Below the pieces are notes generated by a model. The model searched no databases, had not been told where the DNA came from, and saw only the letters and a program-made list of their open reading frames with translations. Positions 44,931 to 53,730 of a stretch of DNA of 64,000 bases are shown here, piece by piece. The number at the start of each line of letters is the position of its first letter. The stretch's first letter is position 1. Where the stretch lies: the NCBI RefSeq assembly GCF_000427405.1, contig NZ_KE386491.1, positions 1,657,001 to 1,721,000 of the forward strand. The letters run 5' to 3'. The translations under genes and the position numbers were made by a program. The stretch comes from Flectobacillus major DSM 103. Its GTDB lineage: Bacteria; Bacteroidota; Bacteroidia; Cytophagales; Spirosomataceae.

Positions 44931-45935
44931 TTATGGTGCATTACCAATCCACATTTCCGTAAAGTCAATTACCTCTGGCTGAGCCTGAAACTTCGCAATA
45001 AGCGCCAAGTCCTCGTTACGCTTGTTATAGTCAAACGTGAAGTCCATCGCCTCAAAATCATCGTCGTACAAAAACACCAAGTTGTTTCTTGTCGTAATAA
45101 TTGGCGTTTCATAACCGCTCAAGCCTGGCTCTACCAAAAACTCAATCATCGTGCCTTCAATATACTGCTTGTTGTAGCTATTATTGTATACGATTGGACC
45201 TCTCGACGTCTGGTAATGGGCATTGTACATATCCATGTGAGCCGGCGAAATAAGGCATACCAACTGGTCACTATAGCGCCATTCTGCTGGCAATAGCCCA
45301 ACAATTTTCTTGATTTCGGTAACTGCATTACTGGCCGAAATCACGTTGATAGCTACAATGTTAGCCGCTGGCAAAGTTGTAGCAACAATAGCCGCATCAA
45401 TCTTCTTTTGCCAGCCATCAAAAATCGCAGCAGGTGTCTGCAATGCCGTATTGCGTGAGCCTTTCCATAGTGAAATATTTCTCAATTCCGACTTGGCTTT
45501 CTCAATAACCTTACTCAAGAAAAAGGCCTCAAAGGTTGGAAACGACTCTAAGAACAACTTAGACTGTGAACCACCCGAAAGCATGCCAAAGAACGATTTT
45601 TGCAAAGCAACAATCTTTTTCTCGGGGAAAAGAAGGTTGATTTTACACTCTACTACTTGTGCCCATCGTGGCTCTATCTTTAGGGCATCAGCGGTGGGGG
45701 TAAAGCCCTCACGCTTGTCTGGTTGTAGTACTGTACCCATTTTGAAGTCGTGTAACAACACACGGTCTTTCGTCGGAATACCCTGTACAAAATCTGTCAA
45801 AGGCTTAATGGGTGTTCCGGGAATCCCGTTAAGACCCGGTGCAAGCATCTGCGTATGCAAATGCAATTTGTTGTCGTGAGCGTAGTCCGTCGCTGTTTCA
45901 GCGAACTTGCTCAGGGTTAAACTCTCTACTGGCAT
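44931..45935 (-). CDS. Major capsid protein
   Basis: A 334-residue protein encoded directly after the S49 protease gene. The acidic N-terminus is followed by HK97-fold-like features: a PTKDRVLLHDFKMGTV strand, a long helix near FLESFPTFEAFFLSK, then SAEWRY-type loops and CLISPAHMDMYNAHY. The end is beta-rich with ETPIITTRNNLVFLYDDDF, typical of major capsid proteins. A terminator follows, as for a highly expressed gene. Confidence 0.75.
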   Translation of the reverse strand: MPVESLTLSKFAETATDYAHDNKLHLHTQMLAPGLNGIPGTPIKPLTDFVQGIPTKDRVLLHDFKMGTVLQPDKREGFTPTADALKIEPRWAQVVECKINLLFPEKKIVALQKSFFGMLSGGSQSKLFLESFPTFEAFFLSKVIEKAKSELRNISLWKGSRNTALQTPAAIFDGWQKKIDAAIVATTLPAANIVAINVISASNAVTEIKKIVGLLPAEWRYSDQLVCLISPAHMDMYNAHYQTSRGPIVYNNSYNKQYIEGTMIEFLVEPGLSGYETPIITTRNNLVFLYDDDFEAMDFTFDYNKRNEDLALIAKFQAQPEVIDFTEMWIGNAP

Positions 45936-45997
45936 CTCTCCCCCTCTAGTTTAAAAAAGTTAAAATTCTTTTACCTCGTTCTTTCACACTGATTAAC

Positions 45998-47257
45998 TTA
46001 CTTACCCTGCATCTCCATCGCCCGTGCATTCCACGGTGCCGCTTCGTAGCTTTTTAGCTTCTTTTCACCGTCCGAATTGGCATCTGTTCCAGATGCTGGA
46101 GGGTTAATTCCCGCATCTTTCAAGTTTTTGACGTATTTGGCATTGGCCTCATAATCGTCTTTGATTTGGTCGTACTTAGTAGCCTTCGGCTCATACTCGC
46201 TCACCTTCGCCTGAAGCTCAGCAATACGTGCATCCTTTGCACTCACCTCACCCGTTAGGGCATTGATTTTTTCGTCCTTTTGGGCGATTTCTTGGTCTGC
46301 AAGTGCCTCTGCGGCTACTGCATCAGTAGGCTTGTGCTTCGCAAATAATTCATTGAAAAATCCCATCTCCTCTGCCTTATTATTATTGTTAGATTGATTA
46401 AGTTGCATTTGTCTTGCCTGCTTTCTCGACAGAAAATCGGCTCGCTTGATGGCGTCCTGAAGTGTACCAATGCTGTCGACCATGTTGCGTTTGAGGGCTT
46501 CTTTTGCTCTGAAGACTTTTCCCGAAAACACATCCTCAGCGATGTTGGGACGCCCTTCCTTCACCATCCCCACAAACTCCGCACGAATGGCGTTGAGCGT
46601 TGCTTTTTTCTCAGCCAACACTGCATCTGTCATCGGCTCGTAAGGGTTCTCAAGAGCTTTGTCCTCACTGCCATCAGCTCTAATAATTTTGACACTAATA
46701 CCCGCTTGGTCAAGTGCCTTAGTTTCGTCAATCGAAATACCATATACCCCGATTGAGCCCGTTTCGGCATCGGCTGAGTCCTCCAGTACAATCTCCTTTG
46801 ATTGACTTACACCCCAATAGCCCGCTGAGTCAGCTCTCGAAACGTATCCAACTATTACTTTGGGCGAATCTCTAATAGTTGTCGCCAGTGCTTTCGTCCC
46901 TGCAACCTCGCCTCCAGGCGTATCCCACTTAATTACCATAGCCGATATTCGAGGATCTGCATTTACGGCGTCTATCTGATTGGCAATTTGCTCGGTTCCG
47001 TACGCACACGCCTGACCTTGTTTTGTCATTACACCCGACACACTTAGTACTGCAATCATGCCCGACTTTTCTTCTTGAGCACGCACTGGAGTATAGCGGT
47101 TTACCTCATCTTTTGTGATAATTTCGGCCGCATACAGCTCCATCAATTTCCCTTTTTCTGGAAAAACCTGAGGAAAGCGACCCGCCGCAAGCTCACGGCG
47201 GTAGTACTCCGCTATTCCCTCCTTAATTGCAAAATATCCCTCATTACCAAACCACAT
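45998..47257 (-). CDS. S49-family capsid protease fused to scaffold
   Basis: A 419-residue protein (start MWFGNEGYFAIKEG preferred to a GTG at 47293). Residues of about 50-270 are an S49/SppA-like serine protease with IKWDTPGGEVAGTKALA, SRADSAGYWGVSQ and ETGSIGVYG motifs. The last 120 residues form a charged coiled coil (QEIAQKDEKINALTGEV), a typical scaffolding tail that is cut away during capsid maturation. It lies directly before the major capsid gene. Confidence 0.85.
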   Translation of the reverse strand: MWFGNEGYFAIKEGIAEYYRRELAAGRFPQVFPEKGKLMELYAAEIITKDEVNRYTPVRAQEEKSGMIAVLSVSGVMTKQGQACAYGTEQIANQIDAVNADPRISAMVIKWDTPGGEVAGTKALATTIRDSPKVIVGYVSRADSAGYWGVSQSKEIVLEDSADAETGSIGVYGISIDETKALDQAGISVKIIRADGSEDKALENPYEPMTDAVLAEKKATLNAIRAEFVGMVKEGRPNIAEDVFSGKVFRAKEALKRNMVDSIGTLQDAIKRADFLSRKQARQMQLNQSNNNNKAEEMGFFNELFAKHKPTDAVAAEALADQEIAQKDEKINALTGEVSAKDARIAELQAKVSEYEPKATKYDQIKDDYEANAKYVKNLKDAGINPPASGTDANSDGEKKLKSYEAAPWNARAMEMQGK

Positions 47258-47323
47258 ACCTTTTTTGCTATTAATTCCGACACAAGAATACACCCTTATT
47301 ACCTCTATATCCTGTACAAGATT

Positions 47324-47707
47324 TCACCTCAAAAACCTATTTCTACCAAATAACCTAATTGCCCAAAACATCAAATAATGCTTTGTTTTCCCCCTAGGAT
47401 TCACCGTATTAGCTATTTCCAGAAATATCTTATCGGCCAGCAACCTAGCTTCATAATCACTTAGGTTGCCCTGTGCAATCATTCTATTTTCGTACAAAAA
47501 ATCATGTATCAAGGCCGCCCTATTATATTTCCCAATCGCAGGGAACAAGCTCCACAAAAACGGGGGCGAGCTCGCAAAGTCTGTCACATAGCCCGCAGGC
47601 ACAGTTACTTTTCCATAGTAACTCACCTCAAAAAAAACATCCCGCACCAGACGCCACTGGTCCGATGCGGGAATGTCTTCCAAATATTCTACTACAATCG
47701 AGTTCAT
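47324..47707 (-). CDS. DUF1353-family phage protein
   Basis: A 127-residue protein with the family pattern VTVPAGYVTDFASSPPFLW followed by AALIHDFLYEN and a C-terminal GKTKHYLMFWAIRLFGR. DUF1353 members are common in phages with unknown biochemical role. The start directly abuts the stop of the preceding gene. Confidence 0.8.
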   Translation of the reverse strand: MNSIVVEYLEDIPASDQWRLVRDVFFEVSYYGKVTVPAGYVTDFASSPPFLWSLFPAIGKYNRAALIHDFLYENRMIAQGNLSDYEARLLADKIFLEIANTVNPRGKTKHYLMFWAIRLFGRNRFLR

Positions 47708-48085
47708 CTACTCTACATCTTCTACCTGTAGTACAAACTCACTCAACGACCCCTGAAACTCAAACTGTGTCAACGCCATATTAATCTGAGCTAGCTTTTC
47801 GGGGTCATTATCCAGCCTATAGCTTTCAATCAACAAGTACAACCCGTACGGAATCGTCTTCATACCGCTATCAAACTGCACCGGTGTCACAAAATCAGTT
47901 GCTACACTAGTAGTACTTCCATCTTCATTCTCTACATCCTTCAGGTATTTCGTCGACACAATATCGTATCGAATATCACACACCTTCTCGCCATCTTGCT
48001 CATACATACCTCTTTGCATAGTATATCGCATTTCTGTTGGCATAATAGCAATCACATAACTCGTACTAATCTTAGCTACATTCAT
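47708..48085 (-). CDS. Unknown phage protein
   Basis: A 125-residue protein starting MNVAKISTSYVIAIM at 48085, beta-rich in the first half and helical after ESYRLDNDPEKLAQI. It sits between the tail fibre and DUF1353 genes. No family recognised. Confidence 0.55.
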   Translation of the reverse strand: MNVAKISTSYVIAIMPTEMRYTMQRGMYEQDGEKVCDIRYDIVSTKYLKDVENEDGSTTSVATDFVTPVQFDSGMKTIPYGLYLLIESYRLDNDPEKLAQINMALTQFEFQGSLSEFVLQVEDVE

Positions 48086-48104
48086 CTCAAAAAAAATTAA
48101 AAGG

Positions 48105-49925
48105 TTAATATTCAAAAATTGGGGTAATAGCGTAGGTGATACTCGTGCCAACTGCACCGCTAAAAGTCAAGTAATTGAGTGTTCCTGCTCCACAACTATT
48201 GGGTGGTGTACTTACTACTGTAATCCCTGTAGCATCCACTACCTCAAAAATAAAATCATACGGTCTCACAATTTGCCTTGTCACATTAGTTCCTGTTCCT
48301 ACAGCATCCACTGTTATTTCTTGTCGCGATTTCGAGCGTAAAATCGCTTCAGGACGAACGTAGGCACTACCTGCTAGGTCAGACGAAACGGGAGCCTGAT
48401 TACCATCTTTCCCTACTAACCCTATCGTAGTTAAAGCCGTCATTTCAGCATCACTAAGTACTTCCCCCCAAAAAGCTATCTGCTTAATTGTTGTATTTGG
48501 CGAACTATCTCCACCGATTCTGAACTCATTCAGCATCGGAACTTGTAATACATTACTTACAGCTTTTGCTGCTCCGTTCACAAAACTTCTAGCATAATTA
48601 GTATCGAATGCCATTGCTATTCGCACTTCTGTATCAGGCTGTATATTAGTCGGGTACTCATACAGAGTTGCCCCATCTCTTACAATGTACCCCTGTGTCT
48701 GATTCCCAACTGTATACAATACTCCAATTCTATTATTCCCTCCAGCTGTAGGAGTACCTTGAAAAAGGCAATATTTCCCATTCACACTGGATGGCTCTCC
48801 GGCTTTTGCAGATACGAATATTGTACCACGGGTAATAATACCAAATATCTGTTGAAATAATATAGAGTTAATCATTGCATAATCTTGCTCTCTAGTTTTC
48901 ACAGATTCTACATTATTCATATAACTACTTACTCGACTACCTTTTTCTAATTGTGTACCCCAGATATGTACTGTTCCTCCATTTCCAATATGTGTACCAG
49001 ACACAGGATATATTGTAGTGTTCACGGTAGTATTCACGGTTGTAAATGTAATACTACACCTATACCAACCATTTTTGTACTTTTTCATTTGGCTCGAAAC
49101 TGCTGTCCAACCATTACCAAATGCCATAGTTGAAACCTTACTACCAGCATTTAAGTCAAAAATTGCTTGTGCTCCTCCTGCGCCGTTGCCTGCATTGAGT
49201 TTAAAAGTACTCCCAACTGTTCCAGACTTTGCCCATACCGAAAAAGTATATTGTGTATTGGCTTGTATAGTTGTTACCTTATTCAGCCCTGCAACGGTAT
49301 TATTTGAATTATCAACAAGCTTTGTAGAATTCAGCAGTCCTTCAAGCGACATTTCTGTAGAAGAATCAGTAGTTAAGTCAGTTTTTTGCCAACTCACATC
49401 TCCAAATAAATTAGAGTATGTCAATAGATTCTGCATTTGTTCTTCCACAACAAGGCCTAAGCTTTCGCCAGTTATAGGATCATGCTCAAATCTTGGCTGA
49501 TTTTTTGCGGCTAGTCTTATATTCCCAAATCGGTCTGTGTATGTACCTACTGAATCCCGAAAAAATGGAATACGAGGGTCAAGAAAACGCGCATTCGCAA
49601 AATCTAACAAAAAAATAGGGCGACCTTTCGGCCTAGCCGTAGCCGTACCCTGTGCCACTGCACTTGCAGCAGCTGCACTAGCCAACGCCTGAGCCGCAGC
49701 ATCCAAGGCCCTCTGAATATTAAAATTCAGGTTGGCATTCTGCAAATTCAGCGTTTCAGTTTTCCATTGCTCCAATACACCGGCCGAATATTGGCCATCG
49801 TTTGTCATATAATTCAGCCAATCCTCTAAGAATTGGGCAAAGTCCGACTTTTTGATGGGATTAGCAGCAGTAGCCGCACGCATCGCATTAAGTCTATCTG
49901 TAAGGTTTTGTCTTGTAACTGGCAT
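48105..49925 (-). CDS. Tail fibre / carbohydrate-binding-like protein
   Basis: A 606-residue protein starting MPVTRQNLTDRLNAM. The first 110 residues are helical and Ala-rich (AAQALASAAAASAVAQ). Next is a phage head-binding-like strand region (ARFLDPRIPFFRDSVGTYTD), then a carbohydrate-binding type beta-sandwich (YTFSVWAKSGTVG, GWYRCSITFTTV) and a concanavalin/LamG-like domain (FVSAKAGEP ... IKQIAFWGEVL). It is likely part of host recognition. It follows tail-tube paralog 2. Confidence 0.7.
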   Translation of the reverse strand: MPVTRQNLTDRLNAMRAATAANPIKKSDFAQFLEDWLNYMTNDGQYSAGVLEQWKTETLNLQNANLNFNIQRALDAAAQALASAAAASAVAQGTATARPKGRPIFLLDFANARFLDPRIPFFRDSVGTYTDRFGNIRLAAKNQPRFEHDPITGESLGLVVEEQMQNLLTYSNLFGDVSWQKTDLTTDSSTEMSLEGLLNSTKLVDNSNNTVAGLNKVTTIQANTQYTFSVWAKSGTVGSTFKLNAGNGAGGAQAIFDLNAGSKVSTMAFGNGWTAVSSQMKKYKNGWYRCSITFTTVNTTVNTTIYPVSGTHIGNGGTVHIWGTQLEKGSRVSSYMNNVESVKTREQDYAMINSILFQQIFGIITRGTIFVSAKAGEPSSVNGKYCLFQGTPTAGGNNRIGVLYTVGNQTQGYIVRDGATLYEYPTNIQPDTEVRIAMAFDTNYARSFVNGAAKAVSNVLQVPMLNEFRIGGDSSPNTTIKQIAFWGEVLSDAEMTALTTIGLVGKDGNQAPVSSDLAGSAYVRPEAILRSKSRQEITVDAVGTGTNVTRQIVRPYDFIFEVVDATGITVVSTPPNSCGAGTLNYLTFSGAVGTSITYAITPIFEY

Positions 49926-49947
49926 TGTTCTATTAAGAAAAAGTTGA

Positions 49948-50520
49948 TTAATGAAACACAAACTCCCATTCAGGAGCAAACTCCCTAACTGACGTCAGGT
50001 ACGCAATACACTCGTCCTTCAGGGGAGCAATGTCCCACATAAAGCCATCTTGTTCGCCCTTGAGGTCGTAGCCTCGTTTGTCTGAGCCCTTACGTCCCGA
50101 TTTGAAGTCCGACTTCAAATACAAAGGATTGTCCGAGCTACCCACCACACCATATTTGCCATCGTTGAACTCCACCGCAAACACACATCCCGCATTTTGG
50201 TACTTGCGTAACTCCGCAGTAATTTCCCTGCTGAAGCCCGCAAAACTAAAGCCTATGTTATGCTTGTAGTTCATATAACTGGCATCACCCGCCAAACCGC
50301 CTGATACCTCTACAGTACCATCGGGGCACTGATACTCCGCAAAAACGGTATCTGCCGTTCGCATTACTGGAGGGTTCACTACTTCACCGTCCACTACGTC
50401 ATTTTTGTAGGGCCAGATAACGGCAAAATCTCTTCTGGATAGTACAAGTAATCTCCGCACGCCTCCTGGGTTGGGCTTTTGATAGCTTGCCCCGTCCAAA
50501 TTCCCAAAACTGTACACCAT
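49948..50520 (-). CDS. Tail tube / major tail protein paralog 2
   Basis: A 190-residue paralog of the 181-residue protein at 44304-44849, sharing KPNPGGVRRLLV, EYQCPDGTV, GSSDNPLYLKSDFKSG and KGSDKRGYDLKGEQDG. The N- and C-termini differ. It sits 5 kb upstream in transcription order, next to a fibre gene, and may be a specialised tail component. Confidence 0.6.
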   Translation of the reverse strand: MVYSFGNLDGASYQKPNPGGVRRLLVLSRRDFAVIWPYKNDVVDGEVVNPPVMRTADTVFAEYQCPDGTVEVSGGLAGDASYMNYKHNIGFSFAGFSREITAELRKYQNAGCVFAVEFNDGKYGVVGSSDNPLYLKSDFKSGRKGSDKRGYDLKGEQDGFMWDIAPLKDECIAYLTSVREFAPEWEFVFH

Positions 50521-50526
50521 CTTTCT

Positions 50527-51039
50527 CTAAGGGTTTTGTAATACAAAAATTGTTGAATCAGTTTCAACAGCAATCGAGTATTTCGTTCCATTTTTTTCGC
50601 TCTGACCCCCAGTAGTACCCGTAACAAGGTCTATCATAGCATGATGTGCTGGCGAACTCATAATGAAAGTATTACCATTCCTGTCTACTATCTTCACCAT
50701 AAGTTTCTGTTCAATCAGGCTTATAAGAAACACATTTCTTGCTGCCTGTAGCTTCGGAATCTCAAACTCGAGCTTATGCCGAAATATCATACCATTGGCC
50801 GACCTTTCAGCTTCAAAGCTATATTTTCCTGTTAAGTCTGCAATTTCAACCTTATAGAAGTCTGAATCTTGTTGCAGATTCAAACTGATAGAGGTATTTT
50901 CTCTATCAACCTGATACCCTACAACCTCGTCGATAGGCAAAAGAAAAAAATATGGAACAAGTCCACCTGCATTAATGAAATCGGCAATCTGATTTTGATT
51001 GATTTGTTGGGTCAAAACCCGCTTTTTCGGTCGAAACAT
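50527..51039 (-). CDS. Unknown structural-region phage protein
   Basis: A 170-residue protein with a basic N-terminus (MFRPKKRVLTQQINQ) and a beta-rich body including KVEIADLTGKYSFEAER and NTFIMSSPAHHAMIDLV. It is six bases upstream of tail-tube paralog 2. Possibly a tail protein; no family recognised. Confidence 0.55.
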   Translation of the reverse strand: MFRPKKRVLTQQINQNQIADFINAGGLVPYFFLLPIDEVVGYQVDRENTSISLNLQQDSDFYKVEIADLTGKYSFEAERSANGMIFRHKLEFEIPKLQAARNVFLISLIEQKLMVKIVDRNGNTFIMSSPAHHAMIDLVTGTTGGQSEKNGTKYSIAVETDSTIFVLQNP

Positions 51040-51113
51040 GGCTTGGACAAAACAGCCCCGATTTTGGTCACGTTTTTGCCAAAACTGGACGTGTTTCTTT
51101 AATTTTTGGACAA

Positions 51114-51578
51114 CTATATCGTTTTGTTTCTTCTAAGGAGCTGGCGAAAAGCATCGCTCTTGATGTGGCCATCGTTAATCTTGTGCTTTCGATGAAACAG
51201 CGTAGCGGCGCTATTCTCGCTTGGCAAATAATCCATACGCCCTCGCATCCATGCCAAGGCGTAGACATCCATCAACAACTCAAAAAATTTGGAAAGTAAT
51301 ATTAGGCGTTCGTCAGTAACGAACTGATGAGGAATCTTGAACGAAAGCTCAAGAATAATTTCATTCTCAGGAAATTTGGGAAGTTCTTCTAAGCTAACAT
51401 CTTTCGGGAAAAACTCGATGTCGCTTAATAGTTCGGGAGGATTATGAGCAAATACCGTAGTCACCAAAATTCCAATTCTGGAATTTTTCCGAATCTGGCA
51501 TGGTTCTTTGCCTAATATATCAGAATTTTTGATGAAGAAATCCTTCACCTCTGGCTTAACAGGTACTATCAATTTCAT
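51114..51578 (-). CDS. Unknown phage protein at the start of the structural block
   Basis: A 154-residue protein (MKLIVPVKPEVKDFFIKNS) with a beta-rich first half and helical second half, ending DAFRQLLRRNKTI. It begins after a terminator and thus may start the structural transcript. No family recognised. Confidence 0.6.
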   Translation of the reverse strand: MKLIVPVKPEVKDFFIKNSDILGKEPCQIRKNSRIGILVTTVFAHNPPELLSDIEFFPKDVSLEELPKFPENEIILELSFKIPHQFVTDERLILLSKFFELLMDVYALAWMRGRMDYLPSENSAATLFHRKHKINDGHIKSDAFRQLLRRNKTI

Positions 51579-51633
51579 TTCTCAGTTGTTTTTTGTAATT
51601 TCGATTTCCTACGTCGAAACCCCCAAAAACAAC

Positions 51634-51662
51634 CAAAGGAAGCGAGTTTGCCGCTCGCTTCC
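51634..51662 (-). terminator. Terminator ending the early operon
   Basis: GGAAGCGAG-CGGCAAA-CTCGCTTCC on the minus strand, followed by TTTGGTTGTTTTT. Confidence 0.75.
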
Positions 51663-51678
51663 CAAATATGCAAAAAAA

Positions 51679-51948
51679 TTAATCCTGAATTTTGTACGTA
51701 GTATTTTTTGAAACTGTTACTGGCACTACAGTTGCAATTCGCATTAATTCTATGTAACGTGGAATGTGAGCATAATTTCTAAGTACAACGCTAATCGGGT
51801 CGGAAGTAACAAATAGTGTTGCATCTTGGATATCCATAAAACCAAAGCCACAATCATTTCTTTTGTCATCGTAGAGTTTACCCCAAAATTTCCCATTCAA
51901 TGTAATCAGAAAGTACATCTCTTCAGGATGTGAATAATTTATCTCCAT
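51679..51948 (-). CDS. Unknown early phage protein
   Basis: An 89-residue protein (MEINYSHPEEMYFLITLNG), beta-rich with a NDCGFGFMDIQDATLFV segment. Last gene of the early block before a terminator. No family recognised. Confidence 0.55.
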   Translation of the reverse strand: MEINYSHPEEMYFLITLNGKFWGKLYDDKRNDCGFGFMDIQDATLFVTSDPISVVLRNYAHIPRYIELMRIATVVPVTVSKNTTYKIQD

Positions 51949-51949
51949 T

Positions 51950-52228
51950 TTAGTTTTGGCTTATCTTTTGCTTCTCAATATCAATTTTGGCTAGTAGCAT
52001 CTTCACTCTAATCTCTTCAATTCTATTCTTTTTGATTAACATATCCTTACAAATTGCATCGTCAGTTATTTTGTTAATAAGTGAAAGTGGGTTATTTCTA
52101 TCTTTCAAATGAATGATTAATCTATCAACACTTTTAATCGACTTTTCTAGGCTATCTACTAATTCAGATAACTCACTTTCAGATAATAATACTGATGTTT
52201 CGAGTACTTTTTTGTTTTCGTTATTCAT
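51950..52228 (-). CDS. Small coiled-coil early protein
   Basis: A 92-residue, wholly helical protein with heptads in ESELSELVDSLEKSIKSV and a second helix IEEIRVKMLLAKIDIEKQ. One base separates it from the next gene. No family recognised. Confidence 0.55.
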   Translation of the reverse strand: MNNENKKVLETSVLLSESELSELVDSLEKSIKSVDRLIIHLKDRNNPLSLINKITDDAICKDMLIKKNRIEEIRVKMLLAKIDIEKQKISQN

Positions 52229-52229
52229 G

Positions 52230-52424
52230 TTAAATAATAAATTTTGAGTTTACACAAAAGGTGTTTTTCTGTTCGTTGGAAGGCCGTTCTCGCCTAAAGT
52301 CTAGCCAGTTTGAGCCGTCACGTTGCGGTTGGCTCTGGCTTACTAGCGTCACGTTTTTTTCGACATGAACAATCGTTTTCCCCACCCTAATTCTAAGGGT
52401 TGTTAGGGTTTCGCCTGTTTTCAT
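52230..52424 (-). CDS. Small early protein
   Basis: A 64-residue basic, beta-rich protein (MKTGETLTTLRIRVGKTIV). Its ATG overlaps the preceding stop (ATGA), supporting a real gene. No family recognised. Confidence 0.5.
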   Translation of the reverse strand: MKTGETLTTLRIRVGKTIVHVEKNVTLVSQSQPQRDGSNWLDFRRERPSNEQKNTFCVNSKFII

Positions 52425-52711
52425 TGCTTTAGATTTTTGTGCCTCATACCCACATGGGCCCGAAGCGATTGAATTCCTTTGTCGGTTTTGAAATCACAGT
52501 GCAGACACCTCAGCCATGTGTCCGTTTTCTCCCCTTGTACTGGTGTTGGCTTAGGCTCTTTCAGCCACGGGAGCGGGTCAAGTCGTAGGCTTCGACACCT
52601 AGATATTATTGTCTGTAGGGCATCAAATTTCACTAGCCTATCATTAGTTGCGTGTAAGGTTTCACGAGCCCTCTCCAAGGCATCGTATTCCTTCTTTTCC
52701 AATGAGGTCAT
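52421..52711 (-). CDS. Small protein with a C-terminal zinc-finger-like motif
   Basis: A 96-residue protein. The start MTSLEKKEYDALERA at 52711 overlaps the stop of a 35-residue gene as TAATG, so it is preferred to an upstream in-frame start. The N-terminal part is helical. The end, LRCLHCDFKTD followed by LRAHVGMRH, places two Cys and two His as in a C2H2 finger. Possibly a phage DNA- or RNA-binding regulator. Confidence 0.6.
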   Translation of the reverse strand: MTSLEKKEYDALERARETLHATNDRLVKFDALQTIISRCRSLRLDPLPWLKEPKPTPVQGEKTDTWLRCLHCDFKTDKGIQSLRAHVGMRHKNLKQ

Positions 52712-52818
52712 TACCGCGGTCCGAAGTAGTAAAAAATAAAACCCCAAACCAAAGCCGTAAGCAGGATTAGCACCCGCCACGTCCATTTCAATACTGTTAG
52801 TCGATTATCTTCTTTCAT
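52711..52818 (-). CDS. 35-residue single-pass membrane protein
   Basis: MKEDNRLTVLKWTWR followed by a hydrophobic segment (VLILLTALVWGFIFYYF). The stop overlaps the next ATG (TAATG). The topology suggests a small inner-membrane protein; the role is unknown. Confidence 0.55.
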   Translation of the reverse strand: MKEDNRLTVLKWTWRVLILLTALVWGFIFYYFGPR

Positions 52819-52832
52819 TTTATTTGAAGTAT

Positions 52833-52854
52833 AGCTCCCTCAATTGAGGGAGCT
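52833..52854. other. Perfect 22 bp palindrome
   Basis: AGCTCCCTCAA and its complement TTGAGGGAGCT with no loop, between two early genes. It lacks a T run on the minus strand, so it is either a weak terminator or a protein-binding or processing site. Confidence 0.5.
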
Positions 52855-52861
52855 CGATTTG

Positions 52862-53260
52862 TTACTTATTAAAATCTATATGTCTGATGTCTCGTGGAAA
52901 TAGCCAAAATGCCTCTTTGACCTTTCCTCTCATACCTCCAACAAACTCAAATTTCAATTCTTTTTCGTAGCTCAATACTACCTCTTGGTGTCCCCCAACC
53001 TTAGCCATTTCTATAATATTGAGTATAGATTGAGCCTCAATCAAGTGTGAGGCAATTCTAAATTGGACATCCTCATCGAGTACTATTTTTTCAAGATTAT
53101 GTCCCCAACCTACTCCGTGGCATTGCTTGCACTTGTAGGGGTTTGGTAGCATTGTAAATACCCCAGCACCTTCACAATTAGGGCAATAGATTCTTTCATT
53201 TGTAAATCTTACATCTTCGATTAGTCTCTCAAGTTCTGAAATTTTGAATTGCTTTTTCAT
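52862..53260 (-). CDS. DnaJ-like zinc-ribbon early protein
   Basis: A 132-residue protein with two CxxCxGxG-like repeats near the N-terminus (CPNCEGAG and CKQCHGVGWG), forming a probable single zinc module as in DnaJ central domains. The rest is helical. It is the first gene after conserved promoter copy C, with the conserved leader motif at 53279-53292. Confidence 0.65.
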   Translation of the reverse strand: MKKQFKISELERLIEDVRFTNERIYCPNCEGAGVFTMLPNPYKCKQCHGVGWGHNLEKIVLDEDVQFRIASHLIEAQSILNIIEMAKVGGHQEVVLSYEKELKFEFVGGMRGKVKEAFWLFPRDIRHIDFNK

Positions 53261-53314
53261 CTTCGTCTTTTGTTTAAATTGTTGAAAGCCAGTTAGTTAT
53301 TCCTTTAACTGACA

Positions 53315-53346
53315 CGAAGATAGGCAATGGTTACAGGTAGGCAAAA
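53315..53346 (-). promoter_or_regulatory. Conserved phage promoter, copy C
   Basis: On the minus strand TTTTG (53342-53346), 19 bp, TATCTTCG (53315-53322). It has the best -33 match of the three copies; conservation extends to about 53365 (AAATAAAAGATTTACTG). Confidence 0.8.
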
Positions 53347-53373
53347 CAGTAAATCTTTTATTTTTAGGCTATT

Positions 53374-53730
53374 TTAAACTTCATCTATTGTTACAATTTT
53401 TTGGGTTTTATATTGTTCATGCCACGCTTCGGCCGAACGGAAAGCTGTAGTATATGCTAGTTGATATACCTGAAATTTTTCTACATAATTATACTCTTCG
53501 TTCTTCAGATAATACTTTGTATCTTTTTCCGTTTGGTACATTTTTATGGTATAGGTTACCATTTTTCTGGTAATCCGAAACAGCCTAATACCACAAAAAA
53601 ACATCCTAAAATGCAGATATACATAAGGAGCATACATTACCGAGCCATCCAGATAGGTTATCTTTTTGATTTTGATGGTATAATCTTCAAAAAGAAAATA
53701 CACCATCACATTACTTCTCAGCAGATTCAT
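53374..53730 (-). CDS. Unknown early phage protein
   Basis: A 118-residue aromatic-rich protein (MVYFLFEDYTIKIKKITYL), overlapping the DUF4494-like gene by 20 nt. A helical C-terminus carries AEAWHEQYKTQK. No family recognised. Confidence 0.5.
   Translation of the reverse strand: MNLLRSNVMVYFLFEDYTIKIKKITYLDGSVMYAPYVYLHFRMFFCGIRLFRITRKMVTYTIKMYQTEKDTKYYLKNEEYNYVEKFQVYQLAYTTAFRSAEAWHEQYKTQKIVTIDEV

Noticed and set aside
44589-45296. 235-codon plus-strand frame spanning tail-tube and capsid genes
   Set aside because: Crosses two real minus-strand genes and their terminator.
49018-49500. 160-codon plus-strand frame opposite the tail fibre gene
   Set aside because: Antisense image of beta-rich coding sequence; no promoter or neighbour context.
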